Source: Paraburkholderia sp. LEh10
GTDB lineage: Bacteria; Pseudomonadota; Gammaproteobacteria; Burkholderiales; Burkholderiaceae
Direction: 5' to 3'
Length of the DNA stretch: 64,000 nucleotides
Assembly: GCF_017814945.1 (NCBI RefSeq)
Contig: NZ_JAGIPX010000023.1
Coordinates: 1-64,000 of the forward strand
Under the pieces are notes generated by a model. That model was not told the DNA's origin and searched no databases. It saw nothing but the letters and a program-made list of their open reading frames with translations. Shown here in pieces: positions 8,752 through 16,636 of this stretch. Position 1 is the first letter of the stretch. Each line of letters opens with the position of its first letter. Both the position numbers and the translations under genes were made by a program.

Positions 8752-9270
8752 TCAGGCTGCGTGCGACGTGTTCGTTGCGTGGCGGGTCACGACATCCAGG
8801 TTGCTTTCCGCCGCCTCGATTGCCTGGCGCGCGGTTTTCCAGACACTTTCGTAGAAAGCGTTCGCTGCTGTGATGGCCGAGTTCATCGCCGTCACCGCGA
8901 CTTCGGCGCTAGCGGGCGCGCGTTGCGCGGCCTCGTCCAGATTGGCTTGAACGGCGCCTATCCGCGTTTCATATTGAGCCGTCGCACGCTTGATGATGGC
9001 CGCCTGCGTGCTGGCGATGATGTCCAATGCCTGGCGGTTGTAGAGCGCAACGCGCTCGATCGCCGACAGATCGCCGCGTCCAATCGCGCTCGCGCCCGGC
9101 AGTTCGCCGTTCGCCAGCGCGGTCATCGCGCGCTGCATGCCGCCGTGCAGTTCCTCGAGGTTCAATCGCACCAGCTTTTCGAACCCGCTGACGGCTTCGT
9201 TCGCTACGTCAAAACACGTCTGCACCGCGGCTTTCTGTGCGCCCGTTACTTCTTCGTTGGTCGTGAACAT
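8752..9270 (-). CDS. Phasin family protein
   Basis: Encodes 172 residues, almost entirely amphipathic helix and free of Cys after the first 30 residues. It has the family pattern of a NEAVSGFEKLVRLNLEEL segment followed by long Ala-rich helices. Phasins coat polyhydroxyalkanoate granules and control their size and number. The frame continues upstream to 9315, but the Met at 9270 is preceded by GAGG eight bases away and matches the normal MFTTNEE-type start. It is followed by a strong terminator, so it is monocistronic. Confidence 0.88.
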   Translation of the reverse strand: MFTTNEEVTGAQKAAVQTCFDVANEAVSGFEKLVRLNLEELHGGMQRAMTALANGELPGASAIGRGDLSAIERVALYNRQALDIIASTQAAIIKRATAQYETRIGAVQANLDEAAQRAPASAEVAVTAMNSAITAANAFYESVWKTARQAIEAAESNLDVVTRHATNTSHAA

Positions 9271-9411
9271 CGGAAGGCCTCGCATGGTTGAATGCACGAA
9301 ATGGTCGACGGGCATCCATCGTCACCGACGACGGGTGCCGAATGCCTGCGTGAGGGTAGCCGCTACTCGCTTATCCGTATTACAACGGCCGCGCGCTCGC
9401 GGTGGGTGAGG

Positions 9412-9606
9412 TCATTGCACACCGTTGAGGCGCGCGAGCAGCGCATGTCCGCGATCCGTGAGACGCGGGGGCATGCTCGCCTGGGCGCGGCCAATGGTGA
9501 TGAACTCGCGATCGGCGAGCGCAATTAGATCTGCCTGGTCAAAGTCCGACTGAGGCGTCGCGTCTTTGATCAGCATGAGCGTCGCAAATTCGTGTGGGCT
9601 CAGCAT
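9412..9606 (-). CDS. Small hypothetical protein with a winged-helix-like pattern
   Basis: Encodes 64 residues starting MLSPHEFATLMLIKDA. An AGGAG about ten bases upstream of the Met at 9606 decides this start over the longer open frame. The order of helices (LSPHEFATLMLI, QADLIALADREFI) followed by a basic turn and RLTDRGHALLARL resembles small winged-helix proteins seen in Burkholderia, where they are annotated as hypothetical. It could bind DNA, but no recognition-helix motif is clear. Confidence 0.65.
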   Translation of the reverse strand: MLSPHEFATLMLIKDATPQSDFDQADLIALADREFITIGRAQASMPPRLTDRGHALLARLNGVQ

Positions 9607-10380
9607 ATTAATAAGTCTCCTGACGGGCGCATCGCTTCCGTTCGCTTGTATAAATGACCCGCAGTACATTGCGAACGGTAAATCTGATTGGGAGTTTTCC
9701 CTACCCTGCCGATACTTTGGTATCGACGGGGACCTCATCCTAATGCGGCGATTTTTAAAATTCAATCAGAATTCGCAGCAGGTGCAGAAAATCGTTTGGT
9801 CGGCGGAATTGGCGGCAATTATTGCGTGTGAAAAGCAGGCGTATCGGGAAAATACTGCCGTTATCTGTCCGAATCGCCATGGTTCGGACGCTGCGATCGC
9901 CGGAAAGTCACACTTTTTTAGCCGATCCATGCTACCGGACTGGCGAATGAAACCCGACGTGCGGCCGCGCTTTAAAGGCCGCTTTAAAGCGGGCGCGGCG
10001 GATGCGCATCACGGATAAAATGGCGTTTTAAAGGCGGATAACCAAGCCGTCGCGCTTGGTAATATTAGTCATATTTATCCGTCGCGCGCCGCTAATCGAA
10101 AGCGGTTAAATGGTCGGATTTGCCGGGTTGTAATCGGACAGTTTCCCGTGGGGGAAATCGTTTTCCAATTTGCATCCGGCCATGTGGCTGGATGACGCAA
10201 AAGCCCCGCCGTTCGCGCCCCTTCTCGCCCAAGACGATTTTCTCCATGTTATTTTCACGTAGTCAGGCGCGCATGAAACGCGACTGACAGCCGGAACGAC
10301 GGTGCGTCGATCCGTCCGGCACCGCAGGGGTGCCGCGACAGCCGTATGCGTCGTCACATACAACGACAGGGCAAAGGAAA
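9607..10380. other. AT-richer intergenic region with hairpins
   Basis: 774 bases without a convincing gene, visibly richer in A/T than its flanks. It contains a perfect 6-bp hairpin with a TTTG loop at 9710-9725, a repeated CTTTAAAG palindrome near 9970-9990, and a 7-bp hairpin at 10041-10047/10054-10060. A 150-codon plus-strand frame crosses it but lacks a start signal and family resemblance. Confidence 0.4.
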
Positions 10381-11298
10381 ATGGACCGCTTCGAGGCAAT
10401 GGAGATCTTCACGCGCGTGGTGGACGCGAACAGCTTTTCAAAGGTATCTGAAATGCTCGATTTGCCGCGCGCAAAGGTGAGCAGGACGATTCAGGCGCTG
10501 GAGGAACACGTCGGCGTGCGGCTGCTCAATCGATCGACGCGTCAGGTCAGCGTCACGGAAGACGGCGCGCTGTTTTACGAGCGATGCGTGCGCATCCTTG
10601 CCGAAGTGGCGGACGCAGAGTCGTCGCTGTCGAACAAGCGTGAGAGTCCTGCGGGGACGATACGCGTCGATACGTCGGGCACGCTTGCGCGCGCGCTGCT
10701 GCTGCCGTCGCTTGACGAGTTCTATCAGCGCTACCCGGAAATCGATGTGCGCCTCGGCCTTGCCGACCGCAATATCGATCTGATTCAGGACGGCGTCGAT
10801 TGCGTGATCCGCATGGGCATGCTCGAGGAGTCGAGCCTGGTTGCAAAGCGCATCGGCAATGCGCGCATCGTCACGTGTGCGTCGCCAGCCTATCTGGAAC
10901 GGCACGGCACGCCGAAGACGCTCGACGAGCTAAGCGAACATCAGGCCGTGAACTACGTATCGGCGCGCACGGGAAGGACCTTTCCGTTCGAGTACAACGT
11001 CGACGGCGAAGTCGTGAAAGTGCAGATGAAGAGCGTGCTGGCCGTCAATGACGGCTCGGTCTACATCAATGCGGGCGCATTGGGGCACGGCATCATCCAG
11101 CCGTCCCGCTTCATGGTGGCCGAGCTCATCAGACAGGGCTCGTTGCGCGAAATACTCGCCGGGTACAACAGCCCGTCGACGCCGCTGTCGGTTGTCTATC
11201 CGCATCGCCGCAATCTCAGTTCGCGGCTGCGCGCGTTCGTCGACTGGGTCTCGGAGATCGCGGAGAGGAACCCCGATCTGCGCATCGCGCACGACTGA
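10381..11298 (+). CDS. LysR-family transcriptional regulator
   Basis: Encodes 305 residues. The N-terminal winged HTH begins MDRFEAMEIFTRVVDANSFS and continues with LPRAKVSRTIQALEEHVGVRLLNRSTRQVSVTE, the CrgA/AaeR-like subgroup pattern. The effector domain follows from about residue 90. AAGGAAA precedes the Met at 10381, which decides the start. No divergent partner remains: the upstream region is the non-coding stretch 9607-10380, so its target is not obvious. The gene ends 40 bases before the junction of the truncated SDR gene, which may mark a deletion end. Confidence 0.88.
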   Translation: MDRFEAMEIFTRVVDANSFSKVSEMLDLPRAKVSRTIQALEEHVGVRLLNRSTRQVSVTEDGALFYERCVRILAEVADAESSLSNKRESPAGTIRVDTSGTLARALLLPSLDEFYQRYPEIDVRLGLADRNIDLIQDGVDCVIRMGMLEESSLVAKRIGNARIVTCASPAYLERHGTPKTLDELSEHQAVNYVSARTGRTFPFEYNVDGEVVKVQMKSVLAVNDGSVYINAGALGHGIIQPSRFMVAELIRQGSLREILAGYNSPSTPLSVVYPHRRNLSSRLRAFVDWVSEIAERNPDLRIAHD

Positions 11299-11337
11299 TC
11301 TTCGTGCGCTGCCCGCCCGCCGCGCGAAGCGATGCGC

Positions 11338-11406
11338 GGCGATGGCGGCGCCTAGCCCTTGCAATCCGCCCGTGACGATCGCGATCTTCGAATCGAATTG
11401 CCCCAT
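11338..11406 (-). pseudogene. 5' stub of a short-chain dehydrogenase (SDR) gene
   Basis: From ATG 11406 the minus strand reads MGQFDSKIAIVTGGLQGLGAAIA, the canonical SDR start with the TGxxxGxG cofactor motif, preceded by a usable ribosome site (GAAAGAGA). After about 23 codons the similarity ends and the frame runs antisense through the lysR gene. The rest of a roughly 250-residue enzyme is missing. This is best read as the promoter-proximal stub left by a deletion. It faces away from the LacI gene, the arrangement expected for a regulator and its target operon. Confidence 0.7.
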
Positions 11407-11525
11407 GCGCGGTCTCTTTCAAGGTTGAGCGCAAGGCACTGCAATGGAGTGTGAATCCCGCGGCTTGCTGCGTGCGCGGCGTCGATGCGATGATTGCCGG
11501 TATTCCCGTGACAACCAGACCGATC

Positions 11526-12563
11526 ATGTCCGACCCCCGCCGCCGCAAGACGAGCATGAGCGACATTGCCCGCGCAGCGGGCGTCAGCGAGGCGACAGTC
11601 GATCGGGTATTGAACGGGCGCGGCGGCGTATCGCGCGACAAGGAAACACGCGTGCTCGAATGGGCGCGCAAGCTGAAGATCGACCGCGCGCTGGGGGCCG
11701 TGCCGGTGCGTTGGCTGCGCATCGCGATCCTGTTGCAGCAGCCCGTCGCACAGTATTACGTGCATCTGAAGCACGGCTTCGAACTTGCGCAAAAGACCTT
11801 CGAAACGCAACGTGTGATTTGCGCCGTCACGTACTTCGACAGCCTCGAACCGCATGCGGTCGTCGACACGATCGGGCGAGCGGCGCGCAAGGCGGACGCG
11901 CTCGTCATCGTCGCATACGAGCACCCGGACATCACGGCGGCGCTGCGTCAGTTGAGCCACCGAATGCCCGTCGTGACGCTCGCAAGCGACCTGCCGGGCA
12001 CGGGGCGGCTTGCGTATGTGGGCATCGACAACCGCTGCGCGGGCCGCGTTGCAGGCGAACTGATGGGCCGCTTTCTCGGCGACGCGGGCGGCAAGGTGCT
12101 CGTGATGACGGGCATGCACGACTTTCTCGGCCACGAAGAGCGCGAAAGCGGCTTTCGTTCCGTGCTGCGGCGGCGCTTTCCCGATTGCGACATCGTCGAG
12201 ACGGTCGAAAGCCGCGAGCAGTCGTCGATGACGGAGAGCCTGACGCGCGACGCGTTTCGGCGCTACCCGGACTTGCGTGGCATCTATAACATCTCGGTCG
12301 GCGATGAAGGCATCGGCAATGTATTGCGCGCGCTCGACCGCGTGCACAAGACAGTGCTGATCGGACACGAGCTCAATGACACGTCGCGGCGCTTGCTGAT
12401 CGAAGGCGTGCTCGACGCGGTGCTCGATCAGAACCCGGTCGGCGAAGCGCTGCATTCGATCGAAATCATCCTGCGTCACTATCATCGCGATCCCGGCGTG
12501 ACGTTGGCTCAGCAGATTCCCGTGACGGTGCTGCTGCGTGAGAACCTGCCGCTTATCGATTGA
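11526..12563 (+). CDS. LacI-family transcriptional regulator (sugar/cyclitol type)
   Basis: Encodes 345 residues from ATG 11526. The HTH MSDIARAAGVSEATVDRVLNGRGGVS is the LacI family signature. It is followed by a periplasmic-binding-protein-like core (RIAILLQQPVAQYY, VGIDNRCAGRVAGELMGRFL, GIYNISVGDEGIGNVL, IGHELND). Such regulators often sense sugars or inositol-like compounds. Other in-frame starts exist (ATG 11490, GTG 11451), none with a good ribosome site. It is divergent from an SDR stub and convergent with the mocDEF-type operon. Its original target operon therefore seems largely lost. The family is certain; the ligand is unknown. Confidence 0.88.
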   Translation: MSDPRRRKTSMSDIARAAGVSEATVDRVLNGRGGVSRDKETRVLEWARKLKIDRALGAVPVRWLRIAILLQQPVAQYYVHLKHGFELAQKTFETQRVICAVTYFDSLEPHAVVDTIGRAARKADALVIVAYEHPDITAALRQLSHRMPVVTLASDLPGTGRLAYVGIDNRCAGRVAGELMGRFLGDAGGKVLVMTGMHDFLGHEERESGFRSVLRRRFPDCDIVETVESREQSSMTESLTRDAFRRYPDLRGIYNISVGDEGIGNVLRALDRVHKTVLIGHELNDTSRRLLIEGVLDAVLDQNPVGEALHSIEIILRHYHRDPGVTLAQQIPVTVLLRENLPLID

Positions 12564-13018
12564 TGGCGAGCATGGGCGCCGCGTCTGCCGCTGTGTCTGC
12601 CGCTGTGTCTGCTGCATCGTCCGTCGCGACGTCGTCCCACAGCTTGCGTATCCAGTCGCGCATCATCAGCGATTCGGCCCAGCGGTCGGTCGTATCGTTG
12701 CCGTCGCGGCCGATGATCGCGACTCACGTCCGGTTGCAGGTCGATGTGATGGGCGCCCGATTCGACGGCATGTTCGAGAACCGGGCACAAGTCTTCGACC
12801 GTGCGCGCAAAGCATTGCGCCTCTGCTTGCAGGCCATAGGGCGCGAGCGCTTGCGCGAGCCGCCGCACGACTTCGCGCGATTCATACGATGTGCTCACGC
12901 CTTCGAAGCCCGCTTGCGCGATCATCGCGACGTTGTCTTCGAGCGAGCGCTCGAAGCCGTCCGTATGACGGCGCTCCATCGCCCATAGCGACTGATAGAC
13001 GGCAAGGCGCTGGGTCAT
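12553..13018 (-). pseudogene. Broken sugar-phosphate isomerase/epimerase-like TIM-barrel gene
   Basis: The ATG at 13018 overlaps the mocF stop (ATGA), so it was the next gene of the operon. The first ~96 codons read as the N-terminus of a xylose-isomerase-like TIM barrel (MTQRLAVYQSLWAMERR, up to HHIDLQPDV). At about 12720-12732 the frame shifts into the C-terminal tail of the same kind of protein (AIIGRDGNDTTDRWAESLMM), ending at TAA 12553-12555. The middle of the barrel, well over 100 residues, is absent. I read this as an internal deletion with an out-of-frame join. The tail contains a 12-bp tandem repeat near 12589-12613. A MocC-like role is likely for the ancestor. Confidence 0.75.
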
Positions 13019-14262
13019 AGCGCCTCCGCGGCCACGAGTCCTTTCAGCTTGACGTTGGCGTCTGCGAGCGAGGCAGGCTCGATGCGCGCGCGTTGCGCAA
13101 TCAGCGCTTGCGCGACGCGCACATCGCGCGCGATTTCGCTGACCTTGCCGACGCCGCTTGCGCCGACCAGCACGCCATCGCGGTCCAGCGCGAAGAAAAT
13201 GCGCGACGTGCCGCCCGTTTCGCGCACGACGCTTTGCACGCCGAATGCGGGCATGCCGGCGATCTGGATCGTCATGTCGTATTGGTTCGACCAGAACCAC
13301 GGCACTTCCGAGTACGTCTCGCCGCGCGCCAGCATGTTGCGCGCGACGATGCGCGCATGGTCCTCGGCATTCTTCCAGCATTCGAGCCGCATGCGCCGCC
13401 TGAACAGACGATGCGGAAACGAACACACGTCGCCCGCCGCGAAGATGTGCGGATCGTTGGTGCGCAACGTGTCGTCGACGGCGATGCCGTCCGCGACATC
13501 GATGCCCGCCGCCTCGGCAAGCTCCGTGCGCGGCTTCACGCCGATGCCGACGACCACGCAATCGCAATCGATCTGCGTGCCGTCCTTGAGCTTCACGCCC
13601 GTCACGCGCGTCGTGCCCAGCAGCCGTTCGATCTGCGCCGCGAAATGAATCTGCACGCCCATTTGCCGATGCTTGTCGATCAGATAGCCTGCGACGACTT
13701 CGGGCACGGCGCGCATCAGCGCGCGTGGGCCCGCTTCGATGACGACCGCACTGCAGCCCCGCGCCACCGCCGATGCGGCGACTTCGAGGCCGATAAAGCC
13801 CGCGCCGACAATCGCAATGCGCCGCGACGTTTGCAACGCCTGGGCAAGCGCATTGGCGTCGTTCGCCGTGCGCAGCAGATGCACGCCTTCCAGATTCGCG
13901 CCTGGCACGTCGAGCCGCCTCGGTTCGGCGCCCGTCGCGATCAACAGACGCTGATAGTCGATGCTGCCGCCGCCGCGCAAAGCGACCTTGCGCGCGCCGC
14001 GATCGATCTGCTGCACGCATGCATCGACACGCAAATCGATGCGCTGATCGCGATAGAACGCGTCGTCGTAGTACGCGCATTGCGCCGTGCTTCGTTCACC
14101 GAGCAGCACGGCTTTCGACAGCGGCGGCCGGTCATACGGCGCGATGCCTTCGTTGCCGAGCAGCGTGATTTCGCCGTCCCAGCCGTTCTCGCGCAGCGCG
14201 TGCGCGGTGCGCACGCCACATTGGCCTGCACCGACGATCACCATCGCGGGCTGTGTGCTCAT
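13015..14262 (-). CDS. mocF: Ferredoxin reductase of a MocDEF-type oxygenase
   Basis: A 415-residue FAD/NAD(P)H-dependent ferredoxin reductase. The FAD-binding GAGQCGVRTAHAL is at the N-terminus, the second Rossmann motif GAGFIGLEVA in the middle, and FAAGDVCSFP near residue 280. The family passes electrons from NAD(P)H to a Rieske or plant-type ferredoxin. It overlaps mocE by four bases at its start and the broken TIM-barrel gene by four bases at its end, so all are translationally coupled. Together with the desaturase-like oxygenase it should form a three-component monooxygenase. The symbol follows the rhizopine-demethylase operon and rests on gene order as well as family. Confidence 0.8.
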   Translation of the reverse strand: MSTQPAMVIVGAGQCGVRTAHALRENGWDGEITLLGNEGIAPYDRPPLSKAVLLGERSTAQCAYYDDAFYRDQRIDLRVDACVQQIDRGARKVALRGGGSIDYQRLLIATGAEPRRLDVPGANLEGVHLLRTANDANALAQALQTSRRIAIVGAGFIGLEVAASAVARGCSAVVIEAGPRALMRAVPEVVAGYLIDKHRQMGVQIHFAAQIERLLGTTRVTGVKLKDGTQIDCDCVVVGIGVKPRTELAEAAGIDVADGIAVDDTLRTNDPHIFAAGDVCSFPHRLFRRRMRLECWKNAEDHARIVARNMLARGETYSEVPWFWSNQYDMTIQIAGMPAFGVQSVVRETGGTSRIFFALDRDGVLVGASGVGKVSEIARDVRVAQALIAQRARIEPASLADANVKLKGLVAAEAL

Positions 14263-14606
14263 GATGCGTCCTGCACGGGAAGGCCAAGCAATACCTCGCC
14301 GTTTTCGACGCGCACCGGGTACGTCTTCAGATGCACGCACACGGGCGCGCTCTTCGCCTTGCCGCTCGGAATGTCGAACCGTCCCTGATGCAACGGACAT
14401 TCGATCTCCCGATTCACGACGAAGCCATCGGCAAGATGCGCGTGCTCGTGCGTGCACCAGCCATCCGATGCGTAGTAGCCGTCGGCGATACGATAGACCG
14501 CGTAGCTCGCGCCGTCGTGGTCGAAGCGCATCACGTCTTCTTCGTCGATATCATCGGACTCGCAGGCGGCAACCCAATGAATCCTCGCATTCGTTTCGAT
14601 GCTCAT
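14259..14606 (-). CDS. mocE: Rieske-type [2Fe-2S] ferredoxin, MocE family
   Basis: Encodes 115 residues forming a single Rieske domain. The ligands are Cys51 and His53 (CTHEHAHLADG) and Cys70 and His73 (CPLHQGRFD). The sequence around them (DDIDEEDVMRFDHDG, APVCVHLKTYPVRVENG) matches MocE-type ferredoxins rather than dioxygenase subunits. It carries electrons from the reductase at 13015-14262 to the membrane oxygenase at 14634-15665. The start at 14606 is set by GGAGATAGCC just upstream; a longer frame to 14621 lacks this. Confidence 0.87.
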   Translation of the reverse strand: MSIETNARIHWVAACESDDIDEEDVMRFDHDGASYAVYRIADGYYASDGWCTHEHAHLADGFVVNREIECPLHQGRFDIPSGKAKSAPVCVHLKTYPVRVENGEVLLGLPVQDAS

Positions 14607-14633
14607 GGCTATCTCCTCCAATATGCTTGCGTG

Positions 14634-15665
14634 TCAGACCGTGGGCGTGATTCGTTCGATCACGTGCGTGGGGTCCGCGCGCTGCTTCCACAACGCGGGC
14701 AGCATCTCGCGGTATGCGGCATAGACGCTCGGATAGGCGGGCGGCAACTGGTCCTTGATTGCCTCGTGCAGGCGCGGCAGTGCATGAAACGGCACCATCG
14801 GCAGCAGATGATGTTCGAGGTGATAGTTCATGTTCAGGTAAAGAAAGCGGAACACGAAGTTGGTATGCACGGTGCGCGTATTCAGGCGATGGTCTTTCAC
14901 GTTGACGGCAAGCCCCGCATGCTGGGTGAGACCGAGCAGCTGATGCAGCCAGCCGCCGTAGAAGCGCGGCGTCCACACGAACATCAGCGGCAGGAAGCTG
15001 TGCGCCGCAATGGCCAGTGCGATCGTGCCCGTCACGACGGCCAGATAGATGCGGCACGACCAGATCATCTTCGGCTTCTCGGTTGCGGGCAGAAATGCAT
15101 CGGTGGCGGCATCGACGCGGCCGAACGCGTGGCGCACGACCTTGCCGATTTCAAGCGGGCAGCCGGCCAGTCCCACGAAATCCGCGATGATGGGCAGCAC
15201 TTTCGTCGGACGCGTCACCTGGATTTCCGGGTCGCGCGTCTGGAAGTACGTATGCGTGTGATGGCGCGCATGACTCCAGCGCCACCAGTAGGCTTCGCGG
15301 ATCGTCATGAACGACGCCAGGTGATAGAGCGCGTCGTTGATCCAGCGCGTCTTGAAAGGAGTGCCATGCGACAGCTCGTGCCAGCGCGCGTCGCTGGAAG
15401 AGTAGATCGTGCCGTACGCGAAGAAGGCGGGCACGGCCCACCACGTGCCCCATGCGAACGCGGCCAGCGCGCCGGATGCGACGAGCAGCACGAGCCACGG
15501 AATGAAATTGCGCAGGCCGGCCGCGTCGTCGCGCTTCATCAGTTCCTTCAGCACGGCGCGTGGAATGCGCGGCTGATACCACTGTTGCGCGATGCGTGCG
15601 TCGAGCGACGGATCGGCGGGGCCGGGCGCCGTGCCGTTGCTATCGACGGCGGAGGTCGAGGACAT
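14634..15665 (-). CDS. mocD: Membrane di-iron oxygenase, fatty-acid-desaturase fold, MocD-like
   Basis: Encodes 343 residues. The three histidine boxes of the desaturase/hydroxylase superfamily are intact: HELSH (96-100), HARHH (132-136) and HLEHH (282-286), with an extra His-rich stretch (TQHAG) near 247. Four hydrophobic segments place it in the inner membrane. It is first in an operon with the Rieske ferredoxin and ferredoxin reductase, which is the layout of rhizobial mocDEF. There the system demethylates the rhizopine 3-O-methyl-scyllo-inosamine. A lipid or other O- or N-methyl substrate is equally possible here. Confidence 0.8.
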   Translation of the reverse strand: MSSTSAVDSNGTAPGPADPSLDARIAQQWYQPRIPRAVLKELMKRDDAAGLRNFIPWLVLLVASGALAAFAWGTWWAVPAFFAYGTIYSSSDARWHELSHGTPFKTRWINDALYHLASFMTIREAYWWRWSHARHHTHTYFQTRDPEIQVTRPTKVLPIIADFVGLAGCPLEIGKVVRHAFGRVDAATDAFLPATEKPKMIWSCRIYLAVVTGTIALAIAAHSFLPLMFVWTPRFYGGWLHQLLGLTQHAGLAVNVKDHRLNTRTVHTNFVFRFLYLNMNYHLEHHLLPMVPFHALPRLHEAIKDQLPPAYPSVYAAYREMLPALWKQRADPTHVIERITPTV

Positions 15666-15839
15666 GAGTTGTCTCCTGCAAGCTTCGTGTTTGCGGGGAT
15701 TCCATCAGCGCGACGCATCAGGAACATATTCCGTTTGCACAAAGATAGTTGAAGGAGAGCAATGCCTCACGTCGAAAAATGATGGTTTTCCATCAGACCG
15801 CGGCGTGCGCCGTCAACCGTGCAGCGCGCCGCGCCGCTC

Positions 15840-15974
15840 TTACGGGCGCAACAGGTCGTATCCGCCGAACACCAGGACACCGCTCAGGACGATCATCGAG
15901 AGTGAGTGCTGGCCGAAATAGAGAAGGGCTGCGGCGGACCACGTCGTCAGACAAAATGCGGCAATGCGTTTCAT
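15840..15974 (-). CDS. Possible 44-aa membrane protein
   Basis: A short frame (ATG 15974 to TAA 15840-15842) encodes MKRIAAFCLTTWSAAALLYF followed by a second hydrophobic stretch (MIVLSGVLVFGGYDLL), so it could form a membrane hairpin. A weak AGAG lies about ten bases upstream. It sits in a 517-base gap between mocD and the DoxX gene. No family is recognised. The translation-like composition is suggestive but not proof. Confidence 0.45.
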   Translation of the reverse strand: MKRIAAFCLTTWSAAALLYFGQHSLSMIVLSGVLVFGGYDLLRP

Positions 15975-16126
15975 GCTGGTGCTGCTCTTTACTGGGAGAA
16001 CTGGAATTTACGGGTTTTCCCTGTATATCACAGTCGGGCCGGATGGGTATGTTGCGCTGCCCGAAACGGGTACGGGCGGCATCGCCCTTGAAAGCCGTGC
16101 CGCCCGCCGCGTGCGCTGGCGGCGAC

Positions 16127-16153
16127 AAAAAAGGGGCGGCCCATGGCCGCCCC
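16127..16153 (-). terminator. Rho-independent terminator of the DoxX/pirin unit
   Basis: A 9-bp stem, 16133-16141 / 16145-16153 (GGGGCGGCC mirrored), with a three-base loop and six A at 16127-16132 on the plus strand, which become a U-run in the minus-strand transcript. It lies 30 bases past the DoxX stop. Confidence 0.85.
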
Positions 16154-16182
16154 CCGCTGACAGTTCCTATAGTGCCGTTCGC

Positions 16183-16593
16183 TTAGGCGCGATCGATCGA
16201 GTACTTGCCCGGACCCGTCACGAACAACAGCAGCAGACCGCCGATGATGCTGATGTTCTTATAGAAGTTGATCATGTTGATGTACTGCTCCATGCCCGTT
16301 TGCGTCCAGAAGTGATGGCCGATAAACGCGGTGCCGAGCGTATAGAGCGCCAGCAGCAGCGCAAGGGGACGCGTCTTGAAGCCGATGGCGATCACGATGC
16401 CGACAACCAGCTCCATCACGATCGCAATGATCGCCGCAAGCGCGGGGACGGGCGCACCCGTCGATGCCATGTACTGCTCGGTGCCCGAGAAGCCCGTGAG
16501 CTTGCTCCAGCCAAACAGCACGAAAAGTACGACGAGCAGCACGCGTGCGACGAGCAGCAGTGCATCCTTGCGTTGTTCGATGAAGGCGTTCAT
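16183..16593 (-). CDS. DoxX family membrane protein
   Basis: Encodes 136 residues with four hydrophobic segments. The first contains the family motif LLVARVLLVVLFVLFGWSKLTGF. DoxX/DoxD proteins are small inner-membrane proteins linked to redox or thiol stress, with no settled activity. The ribosome site AGAGGA lies about eight bases before the Met at 16593. The gene follows the pirin gene by 43 bases on the same strand, so the two are probably cotranscribed. The neighbouring LysR gene at 17518 is divergent and a likely regulator. This gene trio is common in Burkholderia. Confidence 0.87.
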   Translation of the reverse strand: MNAFIEQRKDALLLVARVLLVVLFVLFGWSKLTGFSGTEQYMASTGAPVPALAAIIAIVMELVVGIVIAIGFKTRPLALLLALYTLGTAFIGHHFWTQTGMEQYINMINFYKNISIIGGLLLLFVTGPGKYSIDRA

Positions 16594-16636
16594 GTTCAAT
16601 CCTCTTTCAATGTAGTCGTGTCCAGGCGTCTGCCGC

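Noticed and set aside
9566..10018. A 150-codon plus-strand frame in the AT-rich gap
   Set aside because: No ribosome site, overlaps the start of the gene at 9412-9606, and shows no domain pattern.
12589..12613. CRISPR-like or minisatellite repeat
   Set aside because: Only two to three 12-bp copies inside the broken TIM-barrel gene; too short and without spacers.
11352..12617. A 421-codon minus-strand frame
   Set aside because: Antisense to the LacI gene, composition not protein-like.
12509..14080. A 523-codon minus-strand frame that includes the TIM-barrel start
   Set aside because: Most of it is an out-of-frame shadow of mocF on the same strand; only the part from 13018 onwards is meaningful.
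14331..15752. A 473-codon plus-strand frame
   Set aside because: Antisense to mocE and mocD, whose metal-ligand motifs are intact.
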